64,000 bases of DNA from Ascaphus truei (lineage: Eukaryota > Chordata > Amphibia > Anura > Ascaphidae): NCBI GenBank assembly GCA_036426205.1, contig CM071570.1, positions 3,910,240 through 3,974,239 of the forward strand, read 5' to 3'. The notes below the pieces were generated by a model. It saw nothing but the letters and a program-made list of their open reading frames with translations, was not told the origin of the DNA and ran no database searches. The position numbers and the translations under genes are program-made. Below, in pieces: positions 11,498-20,744 of this stretch. Numbering within the stretch: the stretch's first letter is position 1; the number at the start of each line of letters is the position of its first letter.

Positions 11498-12889
11498 ATG
11501 CCAAACATAAAGTTCATCCTAGAACATAATTATTTTATGTTCGAGGGGATGTACTATCTGCAGAAATGCGGTACCGCCATGGGCACAAAATTCGCACCCA
11601 GTTATGCAAACCTCCTCATGGGAGCATGGGAGGAAGATCATATATGGTCCATTGCAGAGCTGGGTGTGAATTTGTGCCTATGGCAAAGGTACATAGATGA
11701 TATAATATTCATTTGGAAAGGGGATGAGGATGGGCTTATACAGTTCACCCATTATCTAAATGATAACCTACTCAATTTGGAGTTTACGTGCGAATATAGT
11801 CAAGAAAAAGTGGATTTCTTAGATTTAACAACCTACACTGAAGATGGGTTAATTAAAACCAAAACCTTCTTCAAGAGTGTAGATATTAATAATTATATAT
11901 CCACTAAGAGCTGCCACCATCCGAAATGGCTACAGAATGTCCCATATGGACAAATAAGGTGGATAAAGAGAAACTGTTCTGAGTCCAATAGCTTTCACAC
12001 ACAATCAGCTCTCTTACAAGACAGGTTCAGAGAAAAAGATTATGACGATAGGATTATTCAAACTGCCATAGAAAAAGTAGAGAGTTTGGACAGAAAAGAT
12101 CTATTATATAATACCAAAAAAATAGGATCAAAAAAGACCTTTGATTTCTCATTTTTGACAAATTACAATAGACAGTCTGAGAAAATCTCCAAAATAATCC
12201 ATAAACATTGGCATATTGTCAAAAATTATCCTGTATTAGGTGAGATTGTTCCTGAAACACTGACTGTGATTTTCAAAAGAGCTAAAGCACTTAAAGATAA
12301 TTTGGCCCCTAGCGCTTTACCAAAAATGGCCACTGATGGTAATAGATGGCTGACAAAAGCAAAAGGTTTTTTTGGTTGCAACACATGTACGGCCTGTAAA
12401 CATAGGTCTGATGACAAATTTAGTTTTGTCTCTAGCGTCACGGCACAACGGTTTCATATTAAACAACTTATAACATGTAAATCAGACTATGTTGTATATC
12501 TCATCTATTGCCCATGTGGGTTACAATACGTAGGCCATACCTCAAGAGCTGTTAAAACCCGCATTCTAGAGCATATTGGGAATGTAAGACGAGGGGTTAC
12601 TACACACTATTTGTCAAACCACTTTATTCAAAAGCATAATGGTGACACATTAGGCCTTAAATTTACAGTGTTGGAACAAGTATTACCACATTGGAGAGGT
12701 GGAGACAGAAGTGTCGCTTTAAGAAAGAGAGAGCTTTTCGACCTTCACTCTGAAATCACTTGTACCATTAGGTCTGAACATAGATTTTGCGCTAAGTGCT
12801 TTTATGTGAACTTTTCTGTGACATTTTATATGAACTCTGCTAAGGTAGTTCAGACACTTTACCTCCCATTTGATTATATAAGGAGGTAA
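11498..12889 (+). CDS. PLE reverse transcriptase C-terminal half plus GIY-YIG endonuclease
   Basis: An uninterrupted 463-codon ORF encodes the retroelement polymerase used for target-primed reverse transcription. RT motif MGTKFAPSYANLL lies at residues 28-40 and the catalytic YIDD at 65-68. A CxxCxxCxH zinc-type cluster lies at about 294-302. The GIY-YIG endonuclease spans about 331-425 (VVYLIYCPCGLQYVGHTSR, then an ARG within KTRILEH). The N-terminal half of RT, including the first catalytic Asp motif, is missing. The ATG and first few codons come from the inverted terminal piece, so the start is accidental. The intact frame suggests a fairly recent insertion, but the truncated protein cannot be a complete polymerase. 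Confidence 0.93.
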   Translation: MPNIKFILEHNYFMFEGMYYLQKCGTAMGTKFAPSYANLLMGAWEEDHIWSIAELGVNLCLWQRYIDDIIFIWKGDEDGLIQFTHYLNDNLLNLEFTCEYSQEKVDFLDLTTYTEDGLIKTKTFFKSVDINNYISTKSCHHPKWLQNVPYGQIRWIKRNCSESNSFHTQSALLQDRFREKDYDDRIIQTAIEKVESLDRKDLLYNTKKIGSKKTFDFSFLTNYNRQSEKISKIIHKHWHIVKNYPVLGEIVPETLTVIFKRAKALKDNLAPSALPKMATDGNRWLTKAKGFFGCNTCTACKHRSDDKFSFVSSVTAQRFHIKQLITCKSDYVVYLIYCPCGLQYVGHTSRAVKTRILEHIGNVRRGVTTHYLSNHFIQKHNGDTLGLKFTVLEQVLPHWRGGDRSVALRKRELFDLHSEITCTIRSEHRFCAKCFYVNFSVTFYMNSAKVVQTLYLPFDYIRR

Positions 12890-13326
12890 TGCTAAAATAA
12901 AGTACTTAGAGTGTGAAAACTTAAAGTTGTGCTAAAATTATGTATTAATTTTGTTTTTCCTTGTCTTTTGAGATTCATCAATCGCCGCCTTTTCCTTTAT
13001 TGGGGAAATAAATGGGGAAATATATGTGTTTTATTAGATATTTTATATGTAGATTTGGTACTTTTTCATTGTTGCAGCAGTTTCTATTTTGATTCTTCTA
13101 TGTTAAAATGAAAAGTACGTCTGACAGTTATGTTTTATAAAAGTTGTATTTTAATAAAGATATAATAGGCTGTATTTTAACTAAATTGTATAACACTGCT
13201 GTGACACCTCTAAATTTGCGAGAGAGCATATGTAGTTAATCAATCAATTATTTAGAGTATTTGGCATACTGACCAATAGAGGAAAGGTCATTATTAGTCA
13301 AGAGGGTATATTAAGTATCCTCATAC

Positions 13327-13388
13327 GGGTTAGAGTTACTCCTGACGAAGCCGTCATCACGCACGGCGAAACGCGTAGAGCGTAACCC
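13327..13388 (+). ncRNA. Hammerhead ribozyme (type I, PLE-associated)
   Basis: Outer stem I is GGGTTA (13,327-13,332) with TAACCC (13,383-13,388), and inner stem I is CTC (13,339-13,341) with GAG (13,378-13,380). The core strand CTGACGA is at 13,342-13,348. Stem II is GCCGT (13,350-13,354) with ACGGC (13,363-13,367). GAA at 13,368-13,370 leads into a minimal stem III, AC-GC-GT, and a candidate cleavage site after A13,377. All invariant core bases appear present, with one extra A before stem II. Helix III is too short to be stable alone, so activity may need a dimer, as proposed for PLE hammerheads. Confidence 0.75.
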
Positions 13389-14102
13389 CCAGTGTTAGAT
13401 CCAGAGGAAGAGAGGCTGCGGTGGAGTTCCGGTGGCGTATATCACACGAGTTGAAGAAACCGGAAGTGACGTATCGGCTCTAGCAGTGCAGGTCGGAGAT
13501 CGGTGGATGCGGCAGCAGTGTGTATGGATTCCGAGAACGCGACTCGGCGAACATCTATACCTTACACCCATGCTGTTAAACATCTGAAATCTCGTAAGCC
13601 TCCAATTTTATCACTGTCGGATAAATGTTTGGCATTTTATTTTTTGGCTCTGTGTCTCTGTTCTGGACTCACGTACCTCCTATTTTTGCTCCTTATCTTT
13701 GCTAGTCTGTGGATCAAGTTTTTTACCATCTAGCATTGCATGCTCTCATGAGAGCTCTGCCATTTAGAGTGTATTTTATTATTACGTTTTTGCACTATGG
13801 TAGTTTGTTTGTTTTTCCTATATGTAATGATGCTCCCTTGACCTTTCCTATTTTGTGCTTTATGTGGACCTAGAAACAGTCCTTTCAGGGTTTGAGTTTT
13901 TTCCCTATATCACCTATTGCACTATATTTTTTGATTTATTATTCACTATATATTCACTGCATGTGTTTAAGTGTATGAGCGCCATCTAGTGTCTTATTGT
14001 GTATAGTTATTTAGCCACTATGGCAAGGGTCCTTCCGCATGAGGACCAGGCGACTTTCGACCCGCTCAGACCCACAGAATGGGTTATTTTACATTATATT
14101 CG

Positions 14103-14216
14103 CGCAATTGGCGTGGGAACTACTTAGGGCCTCGGTCTAGTTCACGGACAATTGGCGTGGGAACTTCTGTTCTAGGGCACCTAGAAATAAAATTCTTTTT
14201 GCCCCCAGATGTTAGG
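14103..14216 (+). repeat. Direct repeat, right copy (CAATTGGCG... unit)
   Basis: GCAATTGGCGTGGGAAC and ACAATTGGCGTGGGAACT lead into TTCTGTTCTAGGGCACCTAG and GCCCCCAGATGTTAGG, matching the copy at 10,808-10,903 with few changes. Confidence 0.7.
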
Positions 14217-14293
14217 CACTGTATACCACTGTACAGTATACTGTAGAAGACACATAATGAAACGATACTGAACATGGAGAATAAATGCATAGT

Positions 14294-14313
14294 TTTATTT
14301 TTTCGGGTTTATT
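14294..14313 (-). terminator. Polyadenylation signals for the forkhead unit
   Basis: Two AATAAA words on the minus strand (TTTATT at 14,294-14,299 and 14,308-14,313) follow the candidate second exon by about 80 bases. A/T-rich text follows. Confidence 0.4.
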
Positions 14314-14396
14314 ACACAGTATACTGTACGGCAGGAAAACATCAGCATACAGTACAATATTATCCATCGAAATCCCCCCATTAGCCGTTTTCTTTT

Positions 14397-14502
14397 CTGA
14401 GGAAAAACAAAAAAAAAAGTTTTCATGTACAGTAATGGTCAGCCCCTAAAGAAGTACCCAGCCAGCCCCACCAAAATAATACGGCAACAATACAGTACTC
14501 AC
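14397..14502 (-). other. Candidate intron in the forkhead transcript
   Basis: On the minus strand a strong donor ATG/GTGAGTACT (junction 14,503/14,502) and an acceptor with a long T-tract, TTTTTCCTCAG/AAAAG (junction 14,397/14,396), bound a 106-bp segment. It lies downstream of the forkhead stop codon. The reading frame after that stop stays open for 49 codons to this donor, then closes at the junction. This suggests a gene-like, spliced 3' end. Confidence 0.45.
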
Positions 14503-14651
14503 CATTGAATTTCCCATTCAGCTAGTGCCGGCGCCGGTCCACTGCCAGTCCAGCTTTCTTTATCATCCACGTCGATAATTAGCAGCGGGACTAGTCCATC
14601 TGTAGTCAGCAGGTGAGGCGGGAAATCGCTTAGGTACATGCAAGCTTCATT

Positions 14652-15104
14652 CTAACTGCACGCAAAATCTGACTCAGACTCAGGCTCAGGCTCAGGGTTG
14701 TCACTGACGGTGGGACCGTCATTGGAAGCCGGTGCTGGTGCTGGTGATGGTGCATTGCTTGGCAGCGACTGTCGCTTCTTAGTTGGTTTTAACATGACCC
14801 TTCGCCTTTTGCCGCCTCCATGATGATAGATACCGGAAAAACCCGGTGATACACACCAATACCCTCCAACAGATTGGGGCTCAATACGGTGAAAACAGGG
14901 ATCACTACATAACCTTTTCCTTACTGCACGCTTCCAGGTATGAGGAGGTGGCGAAAATTTGTAAAAGTCATCATTTTCAATAAAATACTGATAAATTTGA
15001 GCAACTGTTGCCATCTTATCCTCTGTTGCATTAATCGCGGCCCATATCAAATAAGCGTAACTTCTGTCAGGTTTTTGGAAAGCGGGCTGCACTTGAACAC
15101 TCAT
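14652..15104 (-). CDS. Short divergent forkhead (winged-helix) domain protein
   Basis: An intact 150-codon ORF begins at an ATG in strong context (CCCGCCCGCCATGA). Residues about 10-100 follow the forkhead fold in order: SYAYLIWAAINA (helix 1), MATVAQIYQYFIEND (helix 2), TWKRAVRKRLCSDPCFHRI (recognition helix, cf. GWxNSIRHNLSxNxCF) and GGYWCVSPG (wing, cf. G.YW.L.P). The usual base-contacting Asn and His of NSIRHNLS are replaced by Arg and Lys, so DNA preference should differ. A basic cluster GKRRRVMLKPTKKR (98-111) looks like a nuclear localisation signal; the tail is Pro/Ala- and Glu/Asp-rich. The frame continues open for 49 codons beyond the TAG, so the stop may be premature. It could be a host gene, a retrocopy, or a gene carried by a repeat. 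I cannot assign a FOX subclass. Confidence 0.75.
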   Translation of the reverse strand: MSVQVQPAFQKPDRSYAYLIWAAINATEDKMATVAQIYQYFIENDDFYKFSPPPHTWKRAVRKRLCSDPCFHRIEPQSVGGYWCVSPGFSGIYHHGGGKRRRVMLKPTKKRQSLPSNAPSPAPAPASNDGPTVSDNPEPEPESESDFACS

Positions 15105-15150
15105 GGCGGGCGGGTCTCTGGAGAATAGTGTAAGCGAAACTGGTCTTTGT

Positions 15151-15162
15151 CTTTATTTAATA
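15151..15162 (-). promoter_or_regulatory. TATA-like box upstream of the forkhead ORF
   Basis: On the minus strand ATATTAAATAAAG lies about 50 bases before the ATG, with a GC-box-like CCCGCCCGCC next to the start. Weak evidence; spacing is the only support. Confidence 0.25.
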
Positions 15163-15264
15163 TGTAAAGCCTAAATTGGTACATTTTTGCAACTCTTCCT
15201 TCAGTCTCAAGGCCAAGGCCAAGTTACAATGGCACACTGTGGTACAGTATCTTTTTTAAACGAA

Positions 15265-15521
15265 ACACCTGCAAGCCCACACATTACTGATTCGGCGCAT
15301 TACAATTCATGAATTTATGCCATCTGGCAGACACGCGTAGCATTGCAGCCTATTAAATCCTGAACCATTCTCAATTAACACATCAACCGCGCGTCAGCCG
15401 GGCATGACCCCAGGCTGGGAACGCAAAAGGAATGCGGCATGCTCCAGGTGAACAGCGACGCATTCCAGGAACCAGCCAGGGACAAAACGGTGATTTGTTA
15501 GAATAAAGTCTGCCGCAGCAG
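15265..15521 (-). mobile_element. Truncated TA-flanked TIR transposon (family T)
   Basis: Read on the minus strand from 15,521, the terminus CTGCTGCGGCAGACTTTATTC precedes sequence matching 27,190-27,420 and 40,800-41,020 (GGCTGCAATGC, CAGATGGCATAAATTCATGA). A TA dinucleotide flanks the end at 15,522-15,523. The other terminus is missing. Confidence 0.65.
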
Positions 15522-15523
15522 TA

Positions 15524-16599
15524 TGAGTAGAATAGTAATTGCCTTGCCGAGGTCAGGGAGCGGAGAGATGAGTAAGGTTGAAGTCCAACCATGATCATGG
15601 GATGCCAGAGTGTACGTAGTCCAAGGAGAGCAGAAGTCGAGAGCAAAAGGGGGTAGGCGTACGAGCCTTTTCAGAACCTATAGTAACCGAGAGTACACCA
15701 AACACTTCTTAACAGAGATTATGTCGAGCGATGAGTGAGGGCTCAGAGATGCAAGATAAGGCTGGGCTGACCAATCAGGGATGGGGCGGGTCAGGAGGAC
15801 TGCAGGGAGACTCTCTGGATTGGTGTGTTTGATAGAACCCAGGTGAGCACTGGTAGTTCTCTAATTACACCCGTGCGGTGTATGGGGGCGCAGCCTCACA
15901 GCAGGAGTGGAAGTAGAAGGGTAGATGCTGGGCGCGCGCTCTGTAAGCTGCATGTGCTCGTGACCAGCATTGGAGGGGGACACACGTGTGCGCGTGGGAC
16001 AGAGGACCCACGCCTGCCACTGACAAGGTGGAGGAGTGGCGGGACCGCCGAGGGGAGGAACATTGCGGCGGAGGAGCTGACAGCCGTGGAGGCAGGTAAG
16101 CGGAGGTTGCACTGAATGATCAGAATCTCAATGAGGGTAGTCTGTGTGTTGCACGGACGTCACTGAGAAATCAGATTCCTAACACACTGCAGACTAGCCA
16201 GTTCCCTTCAGCTGCGGATTTTGTTGGAGATATTTAAAAAAAAGGAAGATTCCTATTTTTTCTGATCACTAAAGATCTGTTCCGCGGATAACGCTTAAAA
16301 TGGGACTATGGTAGACAGTGGTGTATTTGTCTGTCAGCCCAAAGGATTTCAATAAGAACTATATTGAGTTGATAAGTCTAAGGTAGCGTGTGAGCTACTG
16401 GTGTCCAGCCCACCAGGATAAAAAATTGACATGGCTGAATTTTGCGGTCAAATTTCAATCTGTTAAAGATTGGCCAGCTCCTTTTAGCAGCGGATTTCCA
16501 TTAATCAGTCACAAAAGGGCAGATTTTTGTATTTTTAACATTGCAAACGTGTTCTCCGGATTGCGGATTTTAGCAATCCGCGGACTGAATTCACAATCT

Positions 16600-16601
<2 letters not shown>
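15524..16601. other. CpG-rich non-coding stretch, no gene recognised
   Basis: About 15,540-16,120 is G/C- and CpG-rich, with opposing ORFs of no recognised family and promoter-like words (CCAATCAGGGATGGGGCGGG at about 15,771). It may be an LTR in minus orientation or an unmethylated promoter-like segment. The region 16,120-16,600 shows nothing recognisable. Confidence 0.35.

Positions 16602-16687
<86 letters not shown>
16602..16687. repeat. (CA)n microsatellite, about 43 units
   Basis: An uninterrupted CA dinucleotide run. It creates long Thr-His and Cys-Val ORFs on the two strands that are artefacts. Confidence 0.98.
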
Positions 16688-16689
<2 letters not shown>

Positions 16690-17429
16690 ACTTTGCCCAT
16701 CTCTAATTAGAACATTTGCCATTCTGAGTAGCAACTCTAGCAGTGTGACCTAAACCAGCTGATGGGCAGCAAAACAGAATATGAATGAGTTAGGGGTTAC
16801 TAACCAGTGCTGTTGGAGATCTCCCCTTCTGTACATTGAACACAGTCATAGCAGCATCTGGGCCTTCCTTCCTGCTGAGCTTTTCTGTACCCAGGCAGGC
16901 AGCTCTCACTGCACACAGAGCGGGGGGTCTAAGAATACAAGGGAAAGACATGAGTCACATATAATAATGTATAATTTCTAGCATTGCTGCATACACAGCG
17001 CAGAATGAGTAATACGGCCTTTCCCTGTTACATACTGATACAGCGGACGTTTTTCGATCAAATCATGGCGCCAATTTCACGTGCTCTGCTGATCTCCATG
17101 GGGCATGAACGCGGCCAATCACCCCAGGCACCGGTGCTAATTGCGGATGCTTTGTTTGAATTTCATGGATTCTGTTCCTTTGGTTGCAATGAAATGAATG
17201 AATTGCAATGTGTACAGAACTCTGCTACTGTGCTACTTTGTCTATTTCATGTGTTTAAAAAACAGAACACTAAAATGCAATTTTCTACACTCGCCTAACT
17301 CAGGCAAACTTGCTGGAAGATTGGAAGACATCCCGTGTCATGACTTCGGTATTCCGAAATACACAACGCATGAAGAGGTCTAATAACGGCCGCTGTATCA
17401 GTAGTGTCATGCATAAAGGGTCTAACTGT
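16688..17429. other. No gene recognised
   Basis: Short ORFs only (for example 16,984-17,298); no motif, splice-bounded exon or in-window repeat partner was recognised. Confidence 0.35.
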
Positions 17430-17600
17430 TGTGGAGTACGGCCTTGCGGTAGGGTCAGTTAGAGTCAAAACGGTATGTTTTTAGACTTAAAACCTGCAGT
17501 GGTTAACTTTCCAAAATAAAACAAATAGGCACACTGTTCCTTTAAGGCAAAACCAAATAATAAAATCAAAACCTACGTTTACGGCATTAGGTCCCGCCCC
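17430..17600. repeat. LTR fragment related to the solo LTR at 0.96 kb
   Basis: TGTTGTGGAGTACGGCCTTG, then TAGGGTCAGT, TGCAGTGGTTAAC and CACTGTTCCTTTAAGG parallel the beginning of 958-1,597. It adjoins the gypsy element on its left and may be unrelated to it or part of a composite LTR. Confidence 0.45.
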
Positions 17601-17705
17601 CGCAACAGGCGCAGTCAGACCAGGGAAGCTAACCCCAGGCACTGCATTATCAGACAAGCGGACAACGCCAGGCCCAGGCTTAGGCTCCGCCCCTGCACCA
17701 CATCC

Positions 17706-18256
17706 TGTGACGCTTCACGCACGCACGGGAACCATTTACCAGCGTTGCGCCATGAACAGCAAATGACGAGTTAATCATTACATCATCCTGGATCACCTGC
17801 ACCTGGGGCTCTCTCCGCCATCACTCCACCATTGGCCACTCTCTACTGAGTGGGCGGTTCAGCTCTTCCCAGCTAGCTGCTCATTGGGCACCTGCCCTTT
17901 ATATGCTAAGCCAGCCCTCTGGCAAATTGGCTGAGCAAAATCTTTCGTCCTGAACTTAGTGCTTTCCTCAAACCTCCGTTGCCTGGTCCTGTTGCCTTGC
18001 GCATTCTGTTCTTGTTTGTTCCTCAGTGTTTGACTTCGTCTTGTACCTGGACCCCGACTTCTCTCTATCTCAGCTTGTATCTGACCTCTACCATCTTCGC
18101 TTCTCAACCAAGGCTATCCTCTACGACCATCCGACTTCTCCAAACCCTGACCACGGTGAGTATTACGACAATCCTCACTTCTCCAACCCTGATTCGGCTA
18201 CACAACTATCACTCTGCACTGGATGTCGGTTCATAATGGCCGCTGCAGCTGTAACA
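17706..18256 (+). repeat. Putative 5' LTR/leader of the gypsy element
   Basis: The boundaries are guesses: TGTGACGC near 17,706 and GTAACA ending near 18,256, just before the gag leader. The body has LTR-like composition but I found no second copy in the window and no convincing tRNA primer site after it. Confidence 0.3.
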
Positions 18257-18326
18257 TCCCCACCTCAGCCTTGCGGTCCATTCTGTTTGTGGTGAGCACC
18301 CATTACAGTATCTCAGCTCCACAAAC

Positions 18327-19268
18327 ATGGACACTGCTGAGGTGGGTCAAGTTTTGAGAACGCATTCCAACATGTTTACAGAATGGAAAAATACATTGAG
18401 CAAAATAATCAGCGCATGGAACTGCTCCAACAGGGTTCAGTCAATCACTGATCAGACGCAATGCTCCCCATTCCCCTCTGTGGCCCCAGTGGCAGCAGTA
18501 CCTACATCCATTCCTGTGGCCACAACCTCTGAACTTACCTACCTACACCCAATCACTATGGTGGTGGCCCACATGGTTGTCGCAGTTTTCTTAACCAATG
18601 TTTCATCCAATTCGGGCTGATGCCTTCTTGTTTCATGTCTCAGCAATCTAAAGTGGCATATATCATTTCCTTATTGATTGATGACGCCCTAGCATGGGCC
18701 TCACCCATCTGGGAACTCATATTGGACCTCGGCAGCAATATTGCACGCTTCACCAAGGAGTTCCATAGTGCATTCGATACACCCGGATGCAGGATAACTG
18801 CTGCCTCATCCCTTTTGCATATCTCCAAGGGTGCCCGGTCCGTGGCCCGGAACACTCTCGAGTTCCGCACCATAGCCACAGAGACTGCTGGAATGATGAG
18901 GGGTTGATGGCCGCCTTCTGGAAAGGCCTCTGCAAAAACCTGAAGGATGAACTCGCCACAAAGGAGCGTCCCACAGAACTGGAGGAGATCATCACTCTAT
19001 GCATCTGGGTAGACAAGGGGCTACAGGAAAGGAGAGCTGAAGGAACCCGGCACAAGCAAGGTACAGAACTTCTTCACAGTTTCGACACATGGGCTTTTAA
19101 TACGTCTCTGCCGGACCTGGAGGAACCCATGCAGCTCGGCGTCAACAGGCTATCTCCCAGCGGAAAACAACGCAGACGCAATGCCAGACTCTGCCTATAC
19201 TGCGGTAACACCGGACATCAGGTACTTGCTTGCACTCACAAGTTGGGAAATGGCAAGTCCCAGTGAGA
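18327..19268 (+). pseudogene. Ty3/gypsy gag (capsid and zinc knuckle), frameshifted
   Basis: This encodes the structural Gag of a Sushi/Mart-type gypsy retrotransposon. The start MDTAEVGQVLRTHSNMFTEW resembles Sushi-class Gag N-termini. Capsid-like text follows in three different frames (18,327-18,620, 18,620-18,907 and 18,787-19,266), so at least two frameshifts break it. The C-terminus holds a CCHC zinc knuckle, CLYCGNTGHQVLAC. The stop at 19,264 lies just after a possible slippery site and at the edge of a PLE-type insertion. Confidence 0.8.
19245..19251 (+). promoter_or_regulatory. Candidate -1 ribosomal frameshift site GGGAAAT
   Basis: The heptamer sits in the correct phase of the gag frame (G GGA AAT), between the zinc knuckle and the gag stop. 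When the 338-bp insertion downstream is discounted, protease/RT lie in the -1 frame relative to gag, and that frame has no stop from the heptamer to protease. PEG10 and Sushi-class elements use GGGAAAC at the same place. Confidence 0.55.
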
Positions 19269-19592
19269 ATCATAAATACAATATTAATGCTGCACACCAA
19301 ACATTGAATAGATACTTGCTGTTACTGGTGCTCCTGGTCCTGGGGAGTCCCTGTCAATGAAAAAACTCCAAGGATTAACAAGAAACTTACAAGAAAATGA
19401 TGTTCAGGGCACTGCAGATTTCCATGAAAAAATTATTAAATAAGCACAATATTTCAACCAATAAGTGTGGTCTTTCTCAAGTGGTTATAGCTATCTTCAC
19501 TTGAGAAAGACCACGCATGTTGGTTGAAACGTTGTGCTTATTTAATACATTTTTCATGGAAAACCGCAGTGCCCTGAACCTCCTTTTCTTGT
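19269..19592 (+). mobile_element. PLE-type terminal insertion between gag and pol
   Basis: The insert is flanked by an exact 14-bp duplication AAGTCCCAGTGAGA (19,255-19,268 and 19,593-19,606). It consists mainly of an inverted repeat: 19,441-19,483 pairs with about 19,495-19,540, each arm carrying a hammerhead-like CTTGAGAAAGACC...GGTTGAAAC motif. No RT or endonuclease is present, so it looks like a minimal, terminal-repeat-only PLE insertion. Confidence 0.7.
19495..19542 (+). ncRNA. Hammerhead-like motif in the PLE insertion
   Basis: CTTGAGAAAGACCACGCATG then TTGGTTGAAACGTTG parallels the CTGANGA-stem II-GAAAC-stem III plan. Stem II is ACCAC/TTGGT-like with imperfect pairing. An inverted copy lies at 19,441-19,483. 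Core substitutions make activity doubtful. Confidence 0.35.
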
Positions 19593-19606
19593 AAGTCCCA
19601 GTGAGA

Positions 19607-20735
19607 GCCAGGAGAATCACATTGGGAACCCTATCTCCTTCTCCCCCCAAAAAGATGTTTACTAGGATTCTAGTTCCCATTATGTTAACTGGTGATACCT
19701 TCCACACCACCGCACAGGCCTTTCTGGACTCCGGGTCAGGGGGTAATTTAATTGACCAGGGATTTCAGGAGAGAAACAAGATTCCCTTGGTACACAAGAA
19801 ACACCCAGTGGGACTGGAGGCCATCGACAGCCACTTACAACCTGCATTAATTTCTCTGCAAACTATTTTCAAACAGTTGCGGACAGGAGAGTGTCACACC
19901 GTGATCCAATTGGACGTCATCCATTCCCCTACCGTCTACGTCATCCTTGGACTCCCATTGCTCCAAGTACATAATCCTCAGATAGACTAGACCGAATCGG
20001 AGCCTTTCAAATGGAGTTCTCATTGTTTGAAAAACTGTTCCGTCTCCTCCCAAAAATAATGCAGGGTTTCAGTACCGGAACAGATAAACATACTTTTACT
20101 GGAAATCTACCTTGACTTGCAGGATGTCTTTAACAAAGTACAATCTGAGGAATTACCACCCCACCGGACATTCAACTGTCCCATCGATCTGCTGCCAAGC
20201 TCGGTTTCCCCACGAGGATGTTCCTACCCATTATCCCCTCCTGAGACCCAGGCCATGAAAGAATATTTTCTAGAGAACCTGCAGAGGGGCTTTATCCGGA
20301 AATCCTCATCGCCTGCTGGAGCAGGTTTTTTCTTTGCAAAAAAGAAAGACGGATACCTCAGGTCCCTCAGACCCTACATCGATTATCAGGGCCTGAGCAA
20401 GATCACAATAAAGAGCCGGTATCCTTTACCCTTGACTTCCAAACTCTTTGACAGACTGCAAGGGGCCAAGATCTTCACCAAGCTGGACTTACGAGGAGCT
20501 TACAATCTTGTAAGGATCTGTCAGGGCGATGACTGGAAGACGGCCTTCAATACCCGGGACGGTCATTATGAAAACCTTGTTATGTCATTCGGCCTTTGTA
20601 ATGCCCCAGATGTATTCCAGGACTTTGTTAATGAGATTTTCAGGGACCTCCTTTATCAATACGTCATTGTCTACCTTGACGATTTCCAAATCATCTCCAA
20701 GTCCGTACAAGAACATCAGGGTACTTCCAACCCAT
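19607..20735 (+). pseudogene. Ty3/gypsy pol: aspartic protease and reverse transcriptase
   Basis: Protease (19,607-19,990) contains the active-site region AFLDSGSGGNLID (canonical DSG). A stop at 19,988 precedes RT (20,117-20,737), which shows [55 protein letters not shown] and the YLDD catalytic box. RT ends abruptly at about 20,735 where an unrelated LTR tail begins; RNase H, integrase and the 3' LTR are absent. The element is dead: stops, frameshifts, an insertion and a 3' truncation. Confidence 0.9.
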
Positions 20736-20744
20736 AAGTGGACT

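Larger units (their letters stand above)
11283..14008 (+). mobile_element. Penelope-like element, 5'-truncated, with inverted terminal piece
   Basis: The element is bounded by an exact 14-bp target duplication ATTTAGCCACTATG at 11,269-11,282 and 14,009-14,022. The first 226 bp (11,283-11,508) are an inverted copy of 13,624-13,850 from its own 3' end; inverted terminal pieces are characteristic of PLE insertions. Between them lie the RT/GIY-YIG ORF and a 3' region containing a hammerhead motif. About 158 bp of the 3' end (13,851-14,008) have no partner in the inverted piece. Confidence 0.9.

Noticed and set aside
11498..11508. ATG 11,498 as the authentic PLE start
   Set aside because: It lies in the inverted terminal piece; homology to RT starts after the junction, so the ORF is 5'-truncated.
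13395..13733. ORFs just downstream of the PLE ribozyme
   Set aside because: They fall in the PLE 3' untranslated/terminal region and have no domain.
16390..16710. 106-codon ORF with a Thr-His repeat and its antisense Cys-Val ORF
   Set aside because: Both are translations of the (CA)n microsatellite with no flanking domain.
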